A stretch of 64,000 bases of DNA, taken from positions 1-64,000 of the forward strand of contig NZ_SUKA01000004.1 in assembly GCF_005049105.1 (NCBI RefSeq). The letters are read 5' to 3'. A program made the position numbers and the translations under genes. Under the pieces are notes generated by a model. That model did not search any database, was not told the origin of the DNA, and worked only from the letters and a program-made list of their open reading frames with translations. Source of the DNA: Sphingobacterium alkalisoli. Its GTDB lineage: Bacteria; Bacteroidota; Bacteroidia; Sphingobacteriales; Sphingobacteriaceae. Of the stretch, positions 53,999-62,924 are shown piece by piece (position 1 is the stretch's first letter; the number at the start of each line of letters is the position of its first letter).

Positions 53999-56004
53999 TG
54001 AAAGAGTTGCTAACGATATCGCCCATTTCAATGAGCATCCTAGTGGTTCTCTTGCCCTTTGTTGCATTTGTCATACAAGCAATACTCGGAAAGAAATCAA
54101 TTTCAGGAATCATATCGTTGGTCGCCATTCTTACCAGTACGCTCATAAGCGGTGGGTTTGTGTTTTCGGCCGTGTGGAATAGCCCTCCGGCATCAGCGAC
54201 TTACCATTGGTTCACAATAGGAGATAAAACATTTACCATAGGGATCTTATTGAATAACCTCACTGTGCTGATGCAATTTATCGTCTGCATCATCGCCCTC
54301 CCAGTACATATCTATTCCAGATCTTATATGAAGGGAGACTCCGGCATTCATCGTTATTGGATGTACCTAAGCCTCTTCTGCTTCGCCATGTTGGGGCTTT
54401 CCGTTTCCAAAAACCTTTTCATGCTTTATATCTTCTGGGAGTTGGTGGGGTTCGCATCGTACTTATTAATTGGATTTTGGTTTACACGAGAAGCTGCCGT
54501 TCAGGCAAATAAAAAAGCATTCCTTGTGAATCGCATTGGTGATTTAGGCTTCCTCATCGGGATTGCGATTCTCTTTTCCTCCTTCGGCACCTTAGATCTG
54601 GTCGATTTATTCGGCAAAGACGGCATTTTTCTACAAGGAATAGACAAAAATACAGGTTGGATGACCGCTGCGGGCATCGCCTTCTTTTTGGGCGCAATGG
54701 CAAAATCCGCTCAATTCCCGCTACATGTGTGGCTTCCGGATGCAATGGAAGGCCCTACATCGGTATCCTCTTTAATCCATGCCGCCACGATGGTCGCCGC
54801 AGGTGTTTTTTTATTAGCCAGCGTATTTCCATTATTCAATGAAACGGTATTGCTCATCATTGCTATCATCGGAACCATTACCGCTATTTCATCTGCCTTT
54901 TTTGCCCTCGGGCAATATGATATCAAGAAGATCCTAGCCTTTTCCACCATTTCCCAACTGGGATATATGATGGTTGGCGTGGGTATTGGTGCTTGGGACG
55001 CAGCGATGTTTCACCTCGCCACACACGCATTCTTCAAATGTCTACTATTTCTTAGCGCTGGAGCTGTCATACACGAAATGGCACACCTAAAGGCGCACGG
55101 AAACCAAGCCTTTGACGCCCAAGATTTACGGAACATGGGCGGACTGCGGCACTATATGCCCAAAACTTTTATATTGATGGCTGTCGCGTCATTAGCACTT
55201 GCAGGCTTTCCCCTCACATCCGGATACCTATCAAAAGATGCTATCGTGATTACCGCATGGGAATGGGCGTTGCATCACGGGGGGCTATATCTCGTCGTCC
55301 CCATTCTTTTGGTCGTGGTCAGTATCCTTACCGCATTTTACATCAGTCGACTAATCTTTAAAGCGTTCTTCGGCGAATTTCGAGTTAAAGATCTTGATCC
55401 AACACGTTTGCACGAAGCGCCTAGCAGCATGCTTATACCTATGTTATTTTTAGGCATATGCGCACTATTCTTTGTTTTCTCTTGGAATCCCTTGTCCTAC
55501 GCCGATGCGGGGATCTTAAAGGGCCTGGCCGTAGTATACCCTTTCCCTGAGGTTCATGCAATACATATTGTTGTACCGATCCTCCTTGTTTGCGGTTCGT
55601 TAATTGCCTGCTGGGTCGGCTGGCGATGGTATGCCAAAGGGCGCTACCCGCTTAATGCAGATAACAGGTGGGTGCAGGCCTCATTAAATCAGGGATATAT
55701 AAATCAGTTTTACCAGAAGACCTTTATCGAAAGTACCTTAAAATTAACACAGCTCAGCTATTGGTTTGACCTGCATATCGTAGACGGACTGGTGAATTTA
55801 TCGGCAAAAGTAGTCCGGTCTTTATCCGCCATCAGCAGCTGGATCGATCGGCATATTGTAGATGGATTGGTCAACACCGTAGCCGGAACAATATATTATA
55901 TCGGACATTTGCTACGCTGGATACAAAATGGTAGACTCCAAAATTATTTAGGTTTTGCGTTTACTGTAGTTTTAATAGGAATAATTTATTTGATCATACG
56001 ATAA
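53998..56004 (+). CDS. nuoL: NADH-quinone oxidoreductase subunit L
   Basis: 668 residues, an antiporter-like proton-pumping subunit. Visible blocks: YIFWELVGFASYLLIGFW (conserved Glu), AKSAQFPLHVWLPDAMEGPT (conserved Lys) and a central HAATMVAAGVFLLA. The C-terminal part has a long amphipathic helix region with an internal repeat, WFDLHIVDGLVN and WIDRHIVDGLVN about 30 residues apart, before a last helix. The start ATG overlaps the nuoK stop by one base. Confidence 0.95.
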   Translation: MKELLTISPISMSILVVLLPFVAFVIQAILGKKSISGIISLVAILTSTLISGGFVFSAVWNSPPASATYHWFTIGDKTFTIGILLNNLTVLMQFIVCIIALPVHIYSRSYMKGDSGIHRYWMYLSLFCFAMLGLSVSKNLFMLYIFWELVGFASYLLIGFWFTREAAVQANKKAFLVNRIGDLGFLIGIAILFSSFGTLDLVDLFGKDGIFLQGIDKNTGWMTAAGIAFFLGAMAKSAQFPLHVWLPDAMEGPTSVSSLIHAATMVAAGVFLLASVFPLFNETVLLIIAIIGTITAISSAFFALGQYDIKKILAFSTISQLGYMMVGVGIGAWDAAMFHLATHAFFKCLLFLSAGAVIHEMAHLKAHGNQAFDAQDLRNMGGLRHYMPKTFILMAVASLALAGFPLTSGYLSKDAIVITAWEWALHHGGLYLVVPILLVVVSILTAFYISRLIFKAFFGEFRVKDLDPTRLHEAPSSMLIPMLFLGICALFFVFSWNPLSYADAGILKGLAVVYPFPEVHAIHIVVPILLVCGSLIACWVGWRWYAKGRYPLNADNRWVQASLNQGYINQFYQKTFIESTLKLTQLSYWFDLHIVDGLVNLSAKVVRSLSAISSWIDRHIVDGLVNTVAGTIYYIGHLLRWIQNGRLQNYLGFAFTVVLIGIIYLIIR

Positions 56005-56005
56005 G

Positions 56006-57610
56006 ATGGGATTACTCTCTCTACTCATATTTTTACCACTAATCGCAACAACAATTATTCTGTTATTGCCTAGTTCACTTCGGGATAGCTACAAATACAT
56101 TGCGCTTGGTTTTACCATAGCACAGTTTACGCTTGCAGGCTATATGTATAGTCAATTTGATGCAGCCGCTAGCGGTGTAGATACTGTATCGGGTTATCAA
56201 TTTGTCGAACACCTCTCCTGGATACGGATGGATCTGGGTACGTTGGGAAAACTGGAGATTGACTATTTCTTGGGTGTTGACGGATTCTCTCTCCCTTTAC
56301 TAGCACTGAGCGCATTTGTTATGCTGATGGCAATCGGAGCGTCATGGAATATCACCAAAAGTCTTAAGGGCTATTTCTCGCTTTTGATGATTCTTAATGT
56401 CGCGGTAATGGGCATATTCTGTGCATTGGATTTTTTCCTGTTTTATGTATTCTACGAAGTGATGCTACTTCCTCTCTACTTCCTAATCGGAATTTGGGGT
56501 GGAGCGCGCAGGGAATATGCAGCTATCAAGTTCTTTATCTACACCCTTTTTGGTTCTGTATTTATGCTGCTTGTCATCGTAGGGCTCTATTTCTCTGTCA
56601 CCAATCCACTTACCGGCGCGCATACGTTTAATATGCTACATATGATGAATCCGGCAAATTACGTTGAAAATTCATTCTTTGGGTATATCAATAACTACAA
56701 TGAAGTCTTCGGTATTTCTGCTAGAATGATCGGGTTTATTGTCTTGTTCTTTGCTTTTGCGATTAAAGTACCCATTGTGCCTTTACACACCTGGCTGCCT
56801 GATGCGCACGTAGAAGCACCTACACCGGTATCGATCATCCTTGCCGGTATATTGTTAAAAGTAGGTGGCTACGGCATCATCCGCATATGTCTTAGCATCT
56901 TCCCCGATGCAGCAGTAGAAGCCAATTGGTGGCTCGGACTTATTGGGATTATCTCCATTATTTACGGGGCCTTAAATGCACTAGCCCAAAAAGACCTAAA
57001 ACGTCTGATTGCCTATTCATCCGTGTCACACATGGGATTTGTACTGCTCGGCATTGCTTCATTAACAGCGGAAGGTATTTCCGGAGCCATGTTTCAAATG
57101 ATAAGCCACGGCTTTCTATCTGCCGCATTGTTTTTCTTAGTCGGCGTAATCTATGATCGCGTACACGACCGTTATATCTATAATTTCAGAGGCTTAACCT
57201 CATTGATGCCTAAATATACCGGATACGTCGCTATCGCATTTTTTGCTTCCTTGGGATTGCCAGGCTTCTCGGCCTTTATCGGAGAAGCATTTGTGATCAT
57301 CGGAACCTTTAATTCGGAGTCTGTAGGGACAGGTATACCACGTTGGATGGCCATTGCCGGTTCATTAGGAATACTATTAAGTGCTGCATATTTTTTGTGG
57401 ACATTGCAACGCATGTTTTTTGGTGAAACCAGATTAAAAGGAGGTGAAGAGTGGGCTTCGGCTTTGGTCGATCTGAATAAGCGGGAACAGCTTATCTTAT
57501 TTCCGACACTTGCCTTAGCTCTACTATTAGGTGTAATACCCTCCCTCATTTTCGACAACTTGAACAGCTCGGTATTGAATTTAGTCGCTTTGGTAAAACA
57601 ATATATTTAA
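56006..57610 (+). CDS. nuoM: NADH-quinone oxidoreductase subunit M
   Basis: 534 residues, the second antiporter-like subunit. Visible: FFLFYVFYEVMLLPLYFLIG with the conserved Glu, KVPIVPLHTWLPDAHVEAPTP (in part) with the Lys after the first block, and a central SVSHMGFVLLG. It begins one base after nuoL and ends nine bases before nuoN. Confidence 0.95.
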   Translation: MGLLSLLIFLPLIATTIILLLPSSLRDSYKYIALGFTIAQFTLAGYMYSQFDAAASGVDTVSGYQFVEHLSWIRMDLGTLGKLEIDYFLGVDGFSLPLLALSAFVMLMAIGASWNITKSLKGYFSLLMILNVAVMGIFCALDFFLFYVFYEVMLLPLYFLIGIWGGARREYAAIKFFIYTLFGSVFMLLVIVGLYFSVTNPLTGAHTFNMLHMMNPANYVENSFFGYINNYNEVFGISARMIGFIVLFFAFAIKVPIVPLHTWLPDAHVEAPTPVSIILAGILLKVGGYGIIRICLSIFPDAAVEANWWLGLIGIISIIYGALNALAQKDLKRLIAYSSVSHMGFVLLGIASLTAEGISGAMFQMISHGFLSAALFFLVGVIYDRVHDRYIYNFRGLTSLMPKYTGYVAIAFFASLGLPGFSAFIGEAFVIIGTFNSESVGTGIPRWMAIAGSLGILLSAAYFLWTLQRMFFGETRLKGGEEWASALVDLNKREQLILFPTLALALLLGVIPSLIFDNLNSSVLNLVALVKQYI

Positions 57611-57619
57611 GATCAGGAA

Positions 57620-59110
57620 ATGAACGACGTCGCACTTCACCTATCCGAAACCTTAGATCATATCCTTGCATCTATTCCGCAATTCAAACCTGAATTTGCG
57701 CTGATTATTGTTTTTCTATTTTCAATAATTGCCACGTTATTCACCGATAGATTCTGGAAACAATCTTCCTTTTTTGTTTCCATCATCGGGTATATCATTT
57801 CCTTTTTCAGTCTATTGCCACAATTGCATCAGCCCACATCGGGGTTCTTCGGCATGCTGGTCATCGACGATTTTTCGGTTTTTGCCCGAGGTATAATCGT
57901 ATTCGCATTGCTTGTGTCGACAATTTTTATTCAACAGCATTTCAAGAGCAAGATCTCCCAAAAGAATCTCGGCGATGTGTATACAGTCTTGCTCACGGCT
58001 GGTCTAGGGCTTAATCTATTAACCATTACGACCAACTGGCTGTTAGTTTTTATTGCGATTGAAACCCTTTCAATAAGTTCTTATATACTGGTGGGGTACT
58101 TCTCGGAGAATAAGAAGCAATCGGAAGCCGCCATGAAATATGTGCTCTTCGGTGCTGTCTGTTCCGCTGTTATGCTTTACGGTCTATCCTTGTTATATGG
58201 TTTCACGGGAAATTTAGATTTTACGAGTTCAGCCCATATACAAGGCCTGACCGCTGCTCCTCAAGTAATGACAACTATTGCACTTCTATTTGTCTTTACT
58301 GGGATAGGGTTTAAACTGAGCTTTGTACCCTTTCATGCTTGGGCGCCCGATGTGTATGAAGGTGCGCCGACACCAGTCACAGCATTTTTATCCACCGTCC
58401 CTAAAGTTGGTGCGATCGTACTATTGGCCCGTGTTACACAGGCTTGGACAACGTCTCTTTTCTATTTCGGCGAGCTCACCATTTTATTTATTACTGTAGT
58501 CGCTATCATTACCATGTTGGCCGGTAATCTTATTGCCTTGCGTCAACACAATATGAAGCGCATGATGGCTTACTCTTCCATTGGACATACAGGCTTTCTG
58601 CTAATGGCAGTGCTCGTAGCGCCAAGTGGAGATCCTGCAATACTGCTTTTTTACCTATGCGCTTATGTACTCATGAATCTAGCGGCTTTTGCATTCATCG
58701 ATGCCTTGGAACAGAAGACGGGAGCTACTGAACTGGAATCCTATGCCGGTTTGGGTAAAAAAATGCCTATTATTTTTACCGGATTCACCTTCATTGGTAT
58801 ATCATTGATCGGCTTGCCGCCGACAGTGGGCTTTGTCGGCAAGTTACTGGTGTTCAGCTCCGTTTTTGAGAGGCACCAATCTAGTGGTGATTTGCCGTAT
58901 TTGGCGTTACTCATCACAGGAGCTTTGACTTCTGTGATTTCGCTGTTTTACTATTTTAAGATACCACTCTACGCCTTTTTACGAGGCGGCCAATCTGAGC
59001 AAAACAACCATGCATCTGTCACTCTCATTGTCGTAATAGGCATTATATTGACCAGTCTGGTGTTTGGCATAGGGATTTTTCCTGACTTGTTGCTGGGGTT
59101 GTTTAAGTAA
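57620..59110 (+). CDS. nuoN: NADH-quinone oxidoreductase subunit N
   Basis: 496 residues, the third antiporter-like subunit. Visible: IAIETLSISSYILVGY with the Glu of the proton path, KLSFVPFHAWAPDVYEGAPTP (in part) and MKRMMAYSSIGHTGFLLMAV. Last gene of the nuoH-N operon. A promoter for the next gene overlaps the region just after its stop. Confidence 0.95.
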   Translation: MNDVALHLSETLDHILASIPQFKPEFALIIVFLFSIIATLFTDRFWKQSSFFVSIIGYIISFFSLLPQLHQPTSGFFGMLVIDDFSVFARGIIVFALLVSTIFIQQHFKSKISQKNLGDVYTVLLTAGLGLNLLTITTNWLLVFIAIETLSISSYILVGYFSENKKQSEAAMKYVLFGAVCSAVMLYGLSLLYGFTGNLDFTSSAHIQGLTAAPQVMTTIALLFVFTGIGFKLSFVPFHAWAPDVYEGAPTPVTAFLSTVPKVGAIVLLARVTQAWTTSLFYFGELTILFITVVAIITMLAGNLIALRQHNMKRMMAYSSIGHTGFLLMAVLVAPSGDPAILLFYLCAYVLMNLAAFAFIDALEQKTGATELESYAGLGKKMPIIFTGFTFIGISLIGLPPTVGFVGKLLVFSSVFERHQSSGDLPYLALLITGALTSVISLFYYFKIPLYAFLRGGQSEQNNHASVTLIVVIGIILTSLVFGIGIFPDLLLGLFK

Positions 59111-59112
59111 AC

Positions 59113-59143
59113 TTGTATATAAAACCAACTTTATCTATGTTTG
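59113..59143 (+). promoter_or_regulatory. Predicted promoter abutting the DUF4254 start codon
   Basis: TTG at 59113-59115, a 20-base spacer and TATGTTTG at 59136-59143 make a near-perfect Bacteroidota promoter. The ATG at 59148 is only four bases after the box, so the transcript should begin at or within a base or two of the start codon. Confidence 0.7.
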
Positions 59144-59147
59144 CATC

Positions 59148-59753
59148 ATGATTAGTGCAACTGCAAATACCATATTTCAGCGTGCGATCGATGATTATCA
59201 CGTTCATGATACGATCGATGCAACGATGGAGAATCCGTACGATCCGGCTACATTAGAACATCTTCTGTATCTTAAATGTTGGATTGATACGGCGCAATGG
59301 CATATGGAAGATGTGGTGCGCAATCCCGACATCGATCCCAAAGAAGGATTATATTGGAAAAGACGTATTGATAAACAAAATCAGGTACGCACAGATACTG
59401 TTGAGTATATCGACAGCTATTACCTGCAAAAATTTGCAGATGTAGTGCCATTGACAGATGCCCGGATCAATTCGGAGAGTCCGGCGTGGGCAATAGATCG
59501 TCTATCTATATTAGCCTTAAAAGTCTATCATATGCAACAAGAAACCATCCGTCCGGATGTTTCGGCAACGCATATTCAAGCTTGTCAAGCCAAATTGGCG
59601 ACTTTATTGGAGCAGCGTCAAGACCTTTCGCAAAGCATCGACGAGTTGCTAAAGGACATAGCAACAGGTAGAAAGTACATGAAGGTATACAAGCAGATGA
59701 AGATGTATAATGATCCTAATCTGAATCCTGTACTTTACGGCGGACAAAAATAA
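59148..59753 (+). CDS. DUF4254 domain-containing protein
   Basis: 201 residues, soluble and mostly alpha-helical. The family opens with TIFQRAIDDYHVHD and has NPYDPATLEHLLYLKCWIDT and a mid-part LTDARINSESPAWAIDRLSILALK (seen in pieces). DUF4254 genes often lie next to glycosyltransferase genes for LPS or surface glycans in Bacteroidota; function unknown. Six bases separate it from the GT9 gene. The start is set by the conserved N-terminal block. Confidence 0.85.
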   Translation: MISATANTIFQRAIDDYHVHDTIDATMENPYDPATLEHLLYLKCWIDTAQWHMEDVVRNPDIDPKEGLYWKRRIDKQNQVRTDTVEYIDSYYLQKFADVVPLTDARINSESPAWAIDRLSILALKVYHMQQETIRPDVSATHIQACQAKLATLLEQRQDLSQSIDELLKDIATGRKYMKVYKQMKMYNDPNLNPVLYGGQK

Positions 59754-59759
59754 GCATCC

Positions 59760-60767
59760 ATGAAGCGCATCATCGTAACCCGCTTTTCAGCTATGGGCGA
59801 CGTGGCTATGGTCGCTTCCGTCTTAAAGGAATTCATCACACAGCACGACGATGTAGAGATAATCATGGTGTCTCGAAAGCTTTTTGCTCCTTTCTTCGCG
59901 GATATTCCCCGCGTTCGCTTTCATCCTATCGATCCCAAAGGAAAACATAAAGGCGTTTTAGGTTTATACCGATTATTTCGAGAGCTAAAGGGTTATAAAT
60001 CATTTTATGTGGCGGATCTGCACAATAATCTGCGCAGCCGTTTTCTGGATTTTTTATTCCTTACCTCAGATTATTCCGTCCGCATATTAGACAAAGGGAG
60101 ATCGGAGAAAAAGGCATTAACGCGGAGCGAAAACAAAGTTTTAAAACCCTTAAAACCGACAACAGAGCGTTATGCAGATGTCTTCAGGCGATTGGGTTAC
60201 AGCTTTAAATTAGATCATGAATTACCCCGCGTAAATCGTGAAGCTCCCGAAGAATATACTGCTATTTTTGCATCAAGAGTCAAGACCATCGGAATAGCTC
60301 CATTTGCGCAACATCCATACAAAGTGTTTCCATTAGCCAAAATGGAAGATCTGATCGGACAACTTTCGGAAAAGGATTGTTGCATCTTTCTATTCGGTGG
60401 CGGTGAAAGAGAAAAAGAGATCTGTGCGAAATGGTCGAATCAATATGATCATGTGATAAACACGGTTGGTCAATATTCACTTGCACAGGAACTGGATATT
60501 ATTGCTAATTTAGATCTGATGGTAAGTATGGATAGCTCGGGTATGCATATGGCCTCATTAGTTGGCTCGAGATGTGTGTCTATCTGGGGAGCGACACATC
60601 CTTATGCAGGATTTTTAGGCTACGGTCAACGGTTGGAGGACTGTATACACGTAGAACATCCAGCAAGGCCCAGCTCCGTATACGGCAACAAACCCTGTGA
60701 TTGTGATGGTGTGGAAGCCATTGATTTGGTAAGTGTACAGATGGTAATGGAAAAAATAAACTTATAA
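59760..60767 (+). CDS. Glycosyltransferase family 9 (heptosyltransferase-like)
   Basis: 335 residues, GT-B fold. The family 9 end motif DSSGMHMASLVGSRCVSIWG (in part: DSSGMHMASL, the ADP-heptose-binding region) is present near residue 260, and the N-terminal RFSAMGDVAMVA is the usual GDxxM-type opening. Such enzymes add heptose or similar sugars to the lipid A-core in the cytoplasm. Exact sugar unknown. It ends at the base before the next gene. Confidence 0.9.
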   Translation: MKRIIVTRFSAMGDVAMVASVLKEFITQHDDVEIIMVSRKLFAPFFADIPRVRFHPIDPKGKHKGVLGLYRLFRELKGYKSFYVADLHNNLRSRFLDFLFLTSDYSVRILDKGRSEKKALTRSENKVLKPLKPTTERYADVFRRLGYSFKLDHELPRVNREAPEEYTAIFASRVKTIGIAPFAQHPYKVFPLAKMEDLIGQLSEKDCCIFLFGGGEREKEICAKWSNQYDHVINTVGQYSLAQELDIIANLDLMVSMDSSGMHMASLVGSRCVSIWGATHPYAGFLGYGQRLEDCIHVEHPARPSSVYGNKPCDCDGVEAIDLVSVQMVMEKINL

Positions 60768-61580
60768 ATGGACCAAAAAAAGACTACGCTATTAATATCT
60801 ACATATAATTGGCATAAAGCGTTAAGGTTATGTTTTGATAGTGTATTAGTACAAACCGTTTTACCTGATGAAATATTGATAGCTGATGATGGTTCTAAAG
60901 AAGACACAAGAAACACGATAGATGAGTTCAGATTAAGAACATCTATACCAATCAAACATATTTGGCAGGAAGACGAGGGGTTTCAATTGAGCAAAATACG
61001 TAATAAAGCAATTGCTCAAAGTGAATGTGACTATATTATCCAAATTGACGGAGATATCATAATGGATAAACATTTTATTCAAGACCATTTAGGATTAAAA
61101 AAGAGCAATTGCTTTATTATAGGAAGTCGTGCGCTATTATCTGAAGCGTATTCATTAGAAATCTTGGGGGCTGAGGAAGTATTACATGAATCAGATTTAA
61201 AGAAAAACACGAAAAACACATTAAATGCAATTCGTATTCCTTCTCTAACGAGAATATTGTCACCATACTATAAAACATCTGGGAAACATAAATATTATGC
61301 TAAAGGTTGCAATATGTCATTTTGGAGGGATGCATTTTTAGCAGTAAACGGATATAATGAAGATATTTCGGGATGGGGGTCTGAAGACGAAGAATTAATT
61401 GCAAGATTATTTAAACTGGGCCAAGAAAAATTATTCCTAAAATTCGGTGCTATTGCGTACCATATATGGCATCCAATTGCTACTAGAAATAACAAGGAAA
61501 AAAATAATCTGATATTTCAAAAAACCATACGAGCTACTGAATTTAGAATTTCTAATGGCATCAACAAGTACTTAAAGTAG
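60768..61580 (+). CDS. Glycosyltransferase family 2
   Basis: 270 residues, GT-A fold. N-terminal LLISTYNWHKALRLCFDSVL, the donor-binding DDGSKEDTRN, and the metal-binding DGDIIMD near residue 90 match family 2. The C-terminal block CNMSFWRDAFLAVNGYNED followed by GWGSEDEELIARLF is the galactosyltransferase-like motif with the catalytic acidic pair. It would add a sugar to a surface glycan. Base use is clearly more AT-rich than in the nuo genes. Confidence 0.88.
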   Translation: MDQKKTTLLISTYNWHKALRLCFDSVLVQTVLPDEILIADDGSKEDTRNTIDEFRLRTSIPIKHIWQEDEGFQLSKIRNKAIAQSECDYIIQIDGDIIMDKHFIQDHLGLKKSNCFIIGSRALLSEAYSLEILGAEEVLHESDLKKNTKNTLNAIRIPSLTRILSPYYKTSGKHKYYAKGCNMSFWRDAFLAVNGYNEDISGWGSEDEELIARLFKLGQEKLFLKFGAIAYHIWHPIATRNNKEKNNLIFQKTIRATEFRISNGINKYLK

Positions 61581-61664
61581 CCGAAGAACTCATAGTAAAC
61601 ATTCTCTTGAAAGTATACTTCCACAACATTCACTATTTAACATCGTGACGTAGCAATTAGAAAT

Positions 61665-62693
61665 CTATTGTCGAGATACGGGTAAAAATATAGGCACGTA
61701 AGGCTTAATATCCAATACGTAGCTTATCCAATTTTTAAAACTATATTTATTGACAATAACGGGATCTAAATCGACATAAGGCTTCTTTACAAATTCAGAA
61801 AGGCCTTCAAAACTTTCATCCTTGACAATAAAAATATTATTGGGGTGGTAAAAATCATATTTATCTACTTCAACATTGTCCGTAATTAACTTCTTTCGAC
61901 TTCCCAAGGCCTCAAACACACGAAAAGACAAGCCCTGATGGACATTTTGTAAAAAATCAACTAATATCCTGGATTTTTTCACATTATAAATGTTTTGTTC
62001 ATATGAAACATATTCATTGGAAATGGTGAAGGCTGAATTTTTATATCTTTGAATGTATCGTTCTTTATCTGTTACTATATGAATCAAATAGTTAAAATTA
62101 TTTTGTTGAAGAAATTCAGAGAACTTGGATATTAAATCTATTCGCTCTTTAACAAATGAACCTACGTAATACAAATCCAAGGTACATTCTTGAACAGATT
62201 CAGAATTCAAGTAAAAATTAGTACACGGTAGAATATTAGGAACTAAATTCAGGTCATCTGGATCAAAAACGAAAAAGCGATCAAATAACGGAATTAATTT
62301 TTGAATTGCAGGAAACCGGTGTACCCCATCCCATTGATAGCCAACCAATATTTTCGATTTTTCTTTTATGAGATTTACAACCTCAGCTGGATAAAAATCC
62401 GCTCTTATCATAAGCGCAAAATCTACCTTATTCTTCAGAGAGCCCACAATTTTAGCGATATGTTTCCCATTGGCTTGGTACTTTAGTTGATTCTTATACG
62501 ATTTATCGTTTAAAACGACTTTCCTAAACAAATTATACAATCTGTCCCAGATTCGCGCATACTTAAAACTATTTGAAAACGGAACCCCAATTACCGTGAA
62601 ACCAAAATTTTCTAGTTCTTTTTTTAGTTCCCTATATAAAAACCAATCCGGCATTGCCAAAAGTATGGTTTTATCCTCTCCTATAAGCTCCAT
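61665..62693 (-). CDS. Glycosyltransferase-like protein (CgeB-like fold, unclear family)
   Basis: 342 residues, soluble. The opening KTILLAMPDWFLYRELKKEL and the C-terminal half with SFRVFEALGSRKKLITDN are like CgeB-type or LPS-linked glycosyltransferases, in which the Glu of the FEALGSRKKLIT block contacts the donor sugar. I cannot assign a CAZy family with certainty. It runs against the other genes of this region, with 84 bases to the preceding gene's end and no clear terminator between. AT-rich, like its neighbours. Confidence 0.7.
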   Translation of the reverse strand: MELIGEDKTILLAMPDWFLYRELKKELENFGFTVIGVPFSNSFKYARIWDRLYNLFRKVVLNDKSYKNQLKYQANGKHIAKIVGSLKNKVDFALMIRADFYPAEVVNLIKEKSKILVGYQWDGVHRFPAIQKLIPLFDRFFVFDPDDLNLVPNILPCTNFYLNSESVQECTLDLYYVGSFVKERIDLISKFSEFLQQNNFNYLIHIVTDKERYIQRYKNSAFTISNEYVSYEQNIYNVKKSRILVDFLQNVHQGLSFRVFEALGSRKKLITDNVEVDKYDFYHPNNIFIVKDESFEGLSEFVKKPYVDLDPVIVNKYSFKNWISYVLDIKPYVPIFLPVSRQ

Positions 62694-62924
62694 AAATTAA
62701 TAACAAAAATATCTGATATTTATAAAAAAACGCAATAAATAATTGAATAGTTACTCATTTGTCTGAAAATAGATATACTGGAACAAATAAAAGCATTTCG
62801 AAATAAAAAGGGGCTATAAAATTTGGCAAGTCACAAAGATATACTGTATTGTGAATTATTCAACACAATTTTTATTTACTATTTTTGATCCGAAGTATAT
62901 CCTTTTATAGATAGAAATAAAAAA

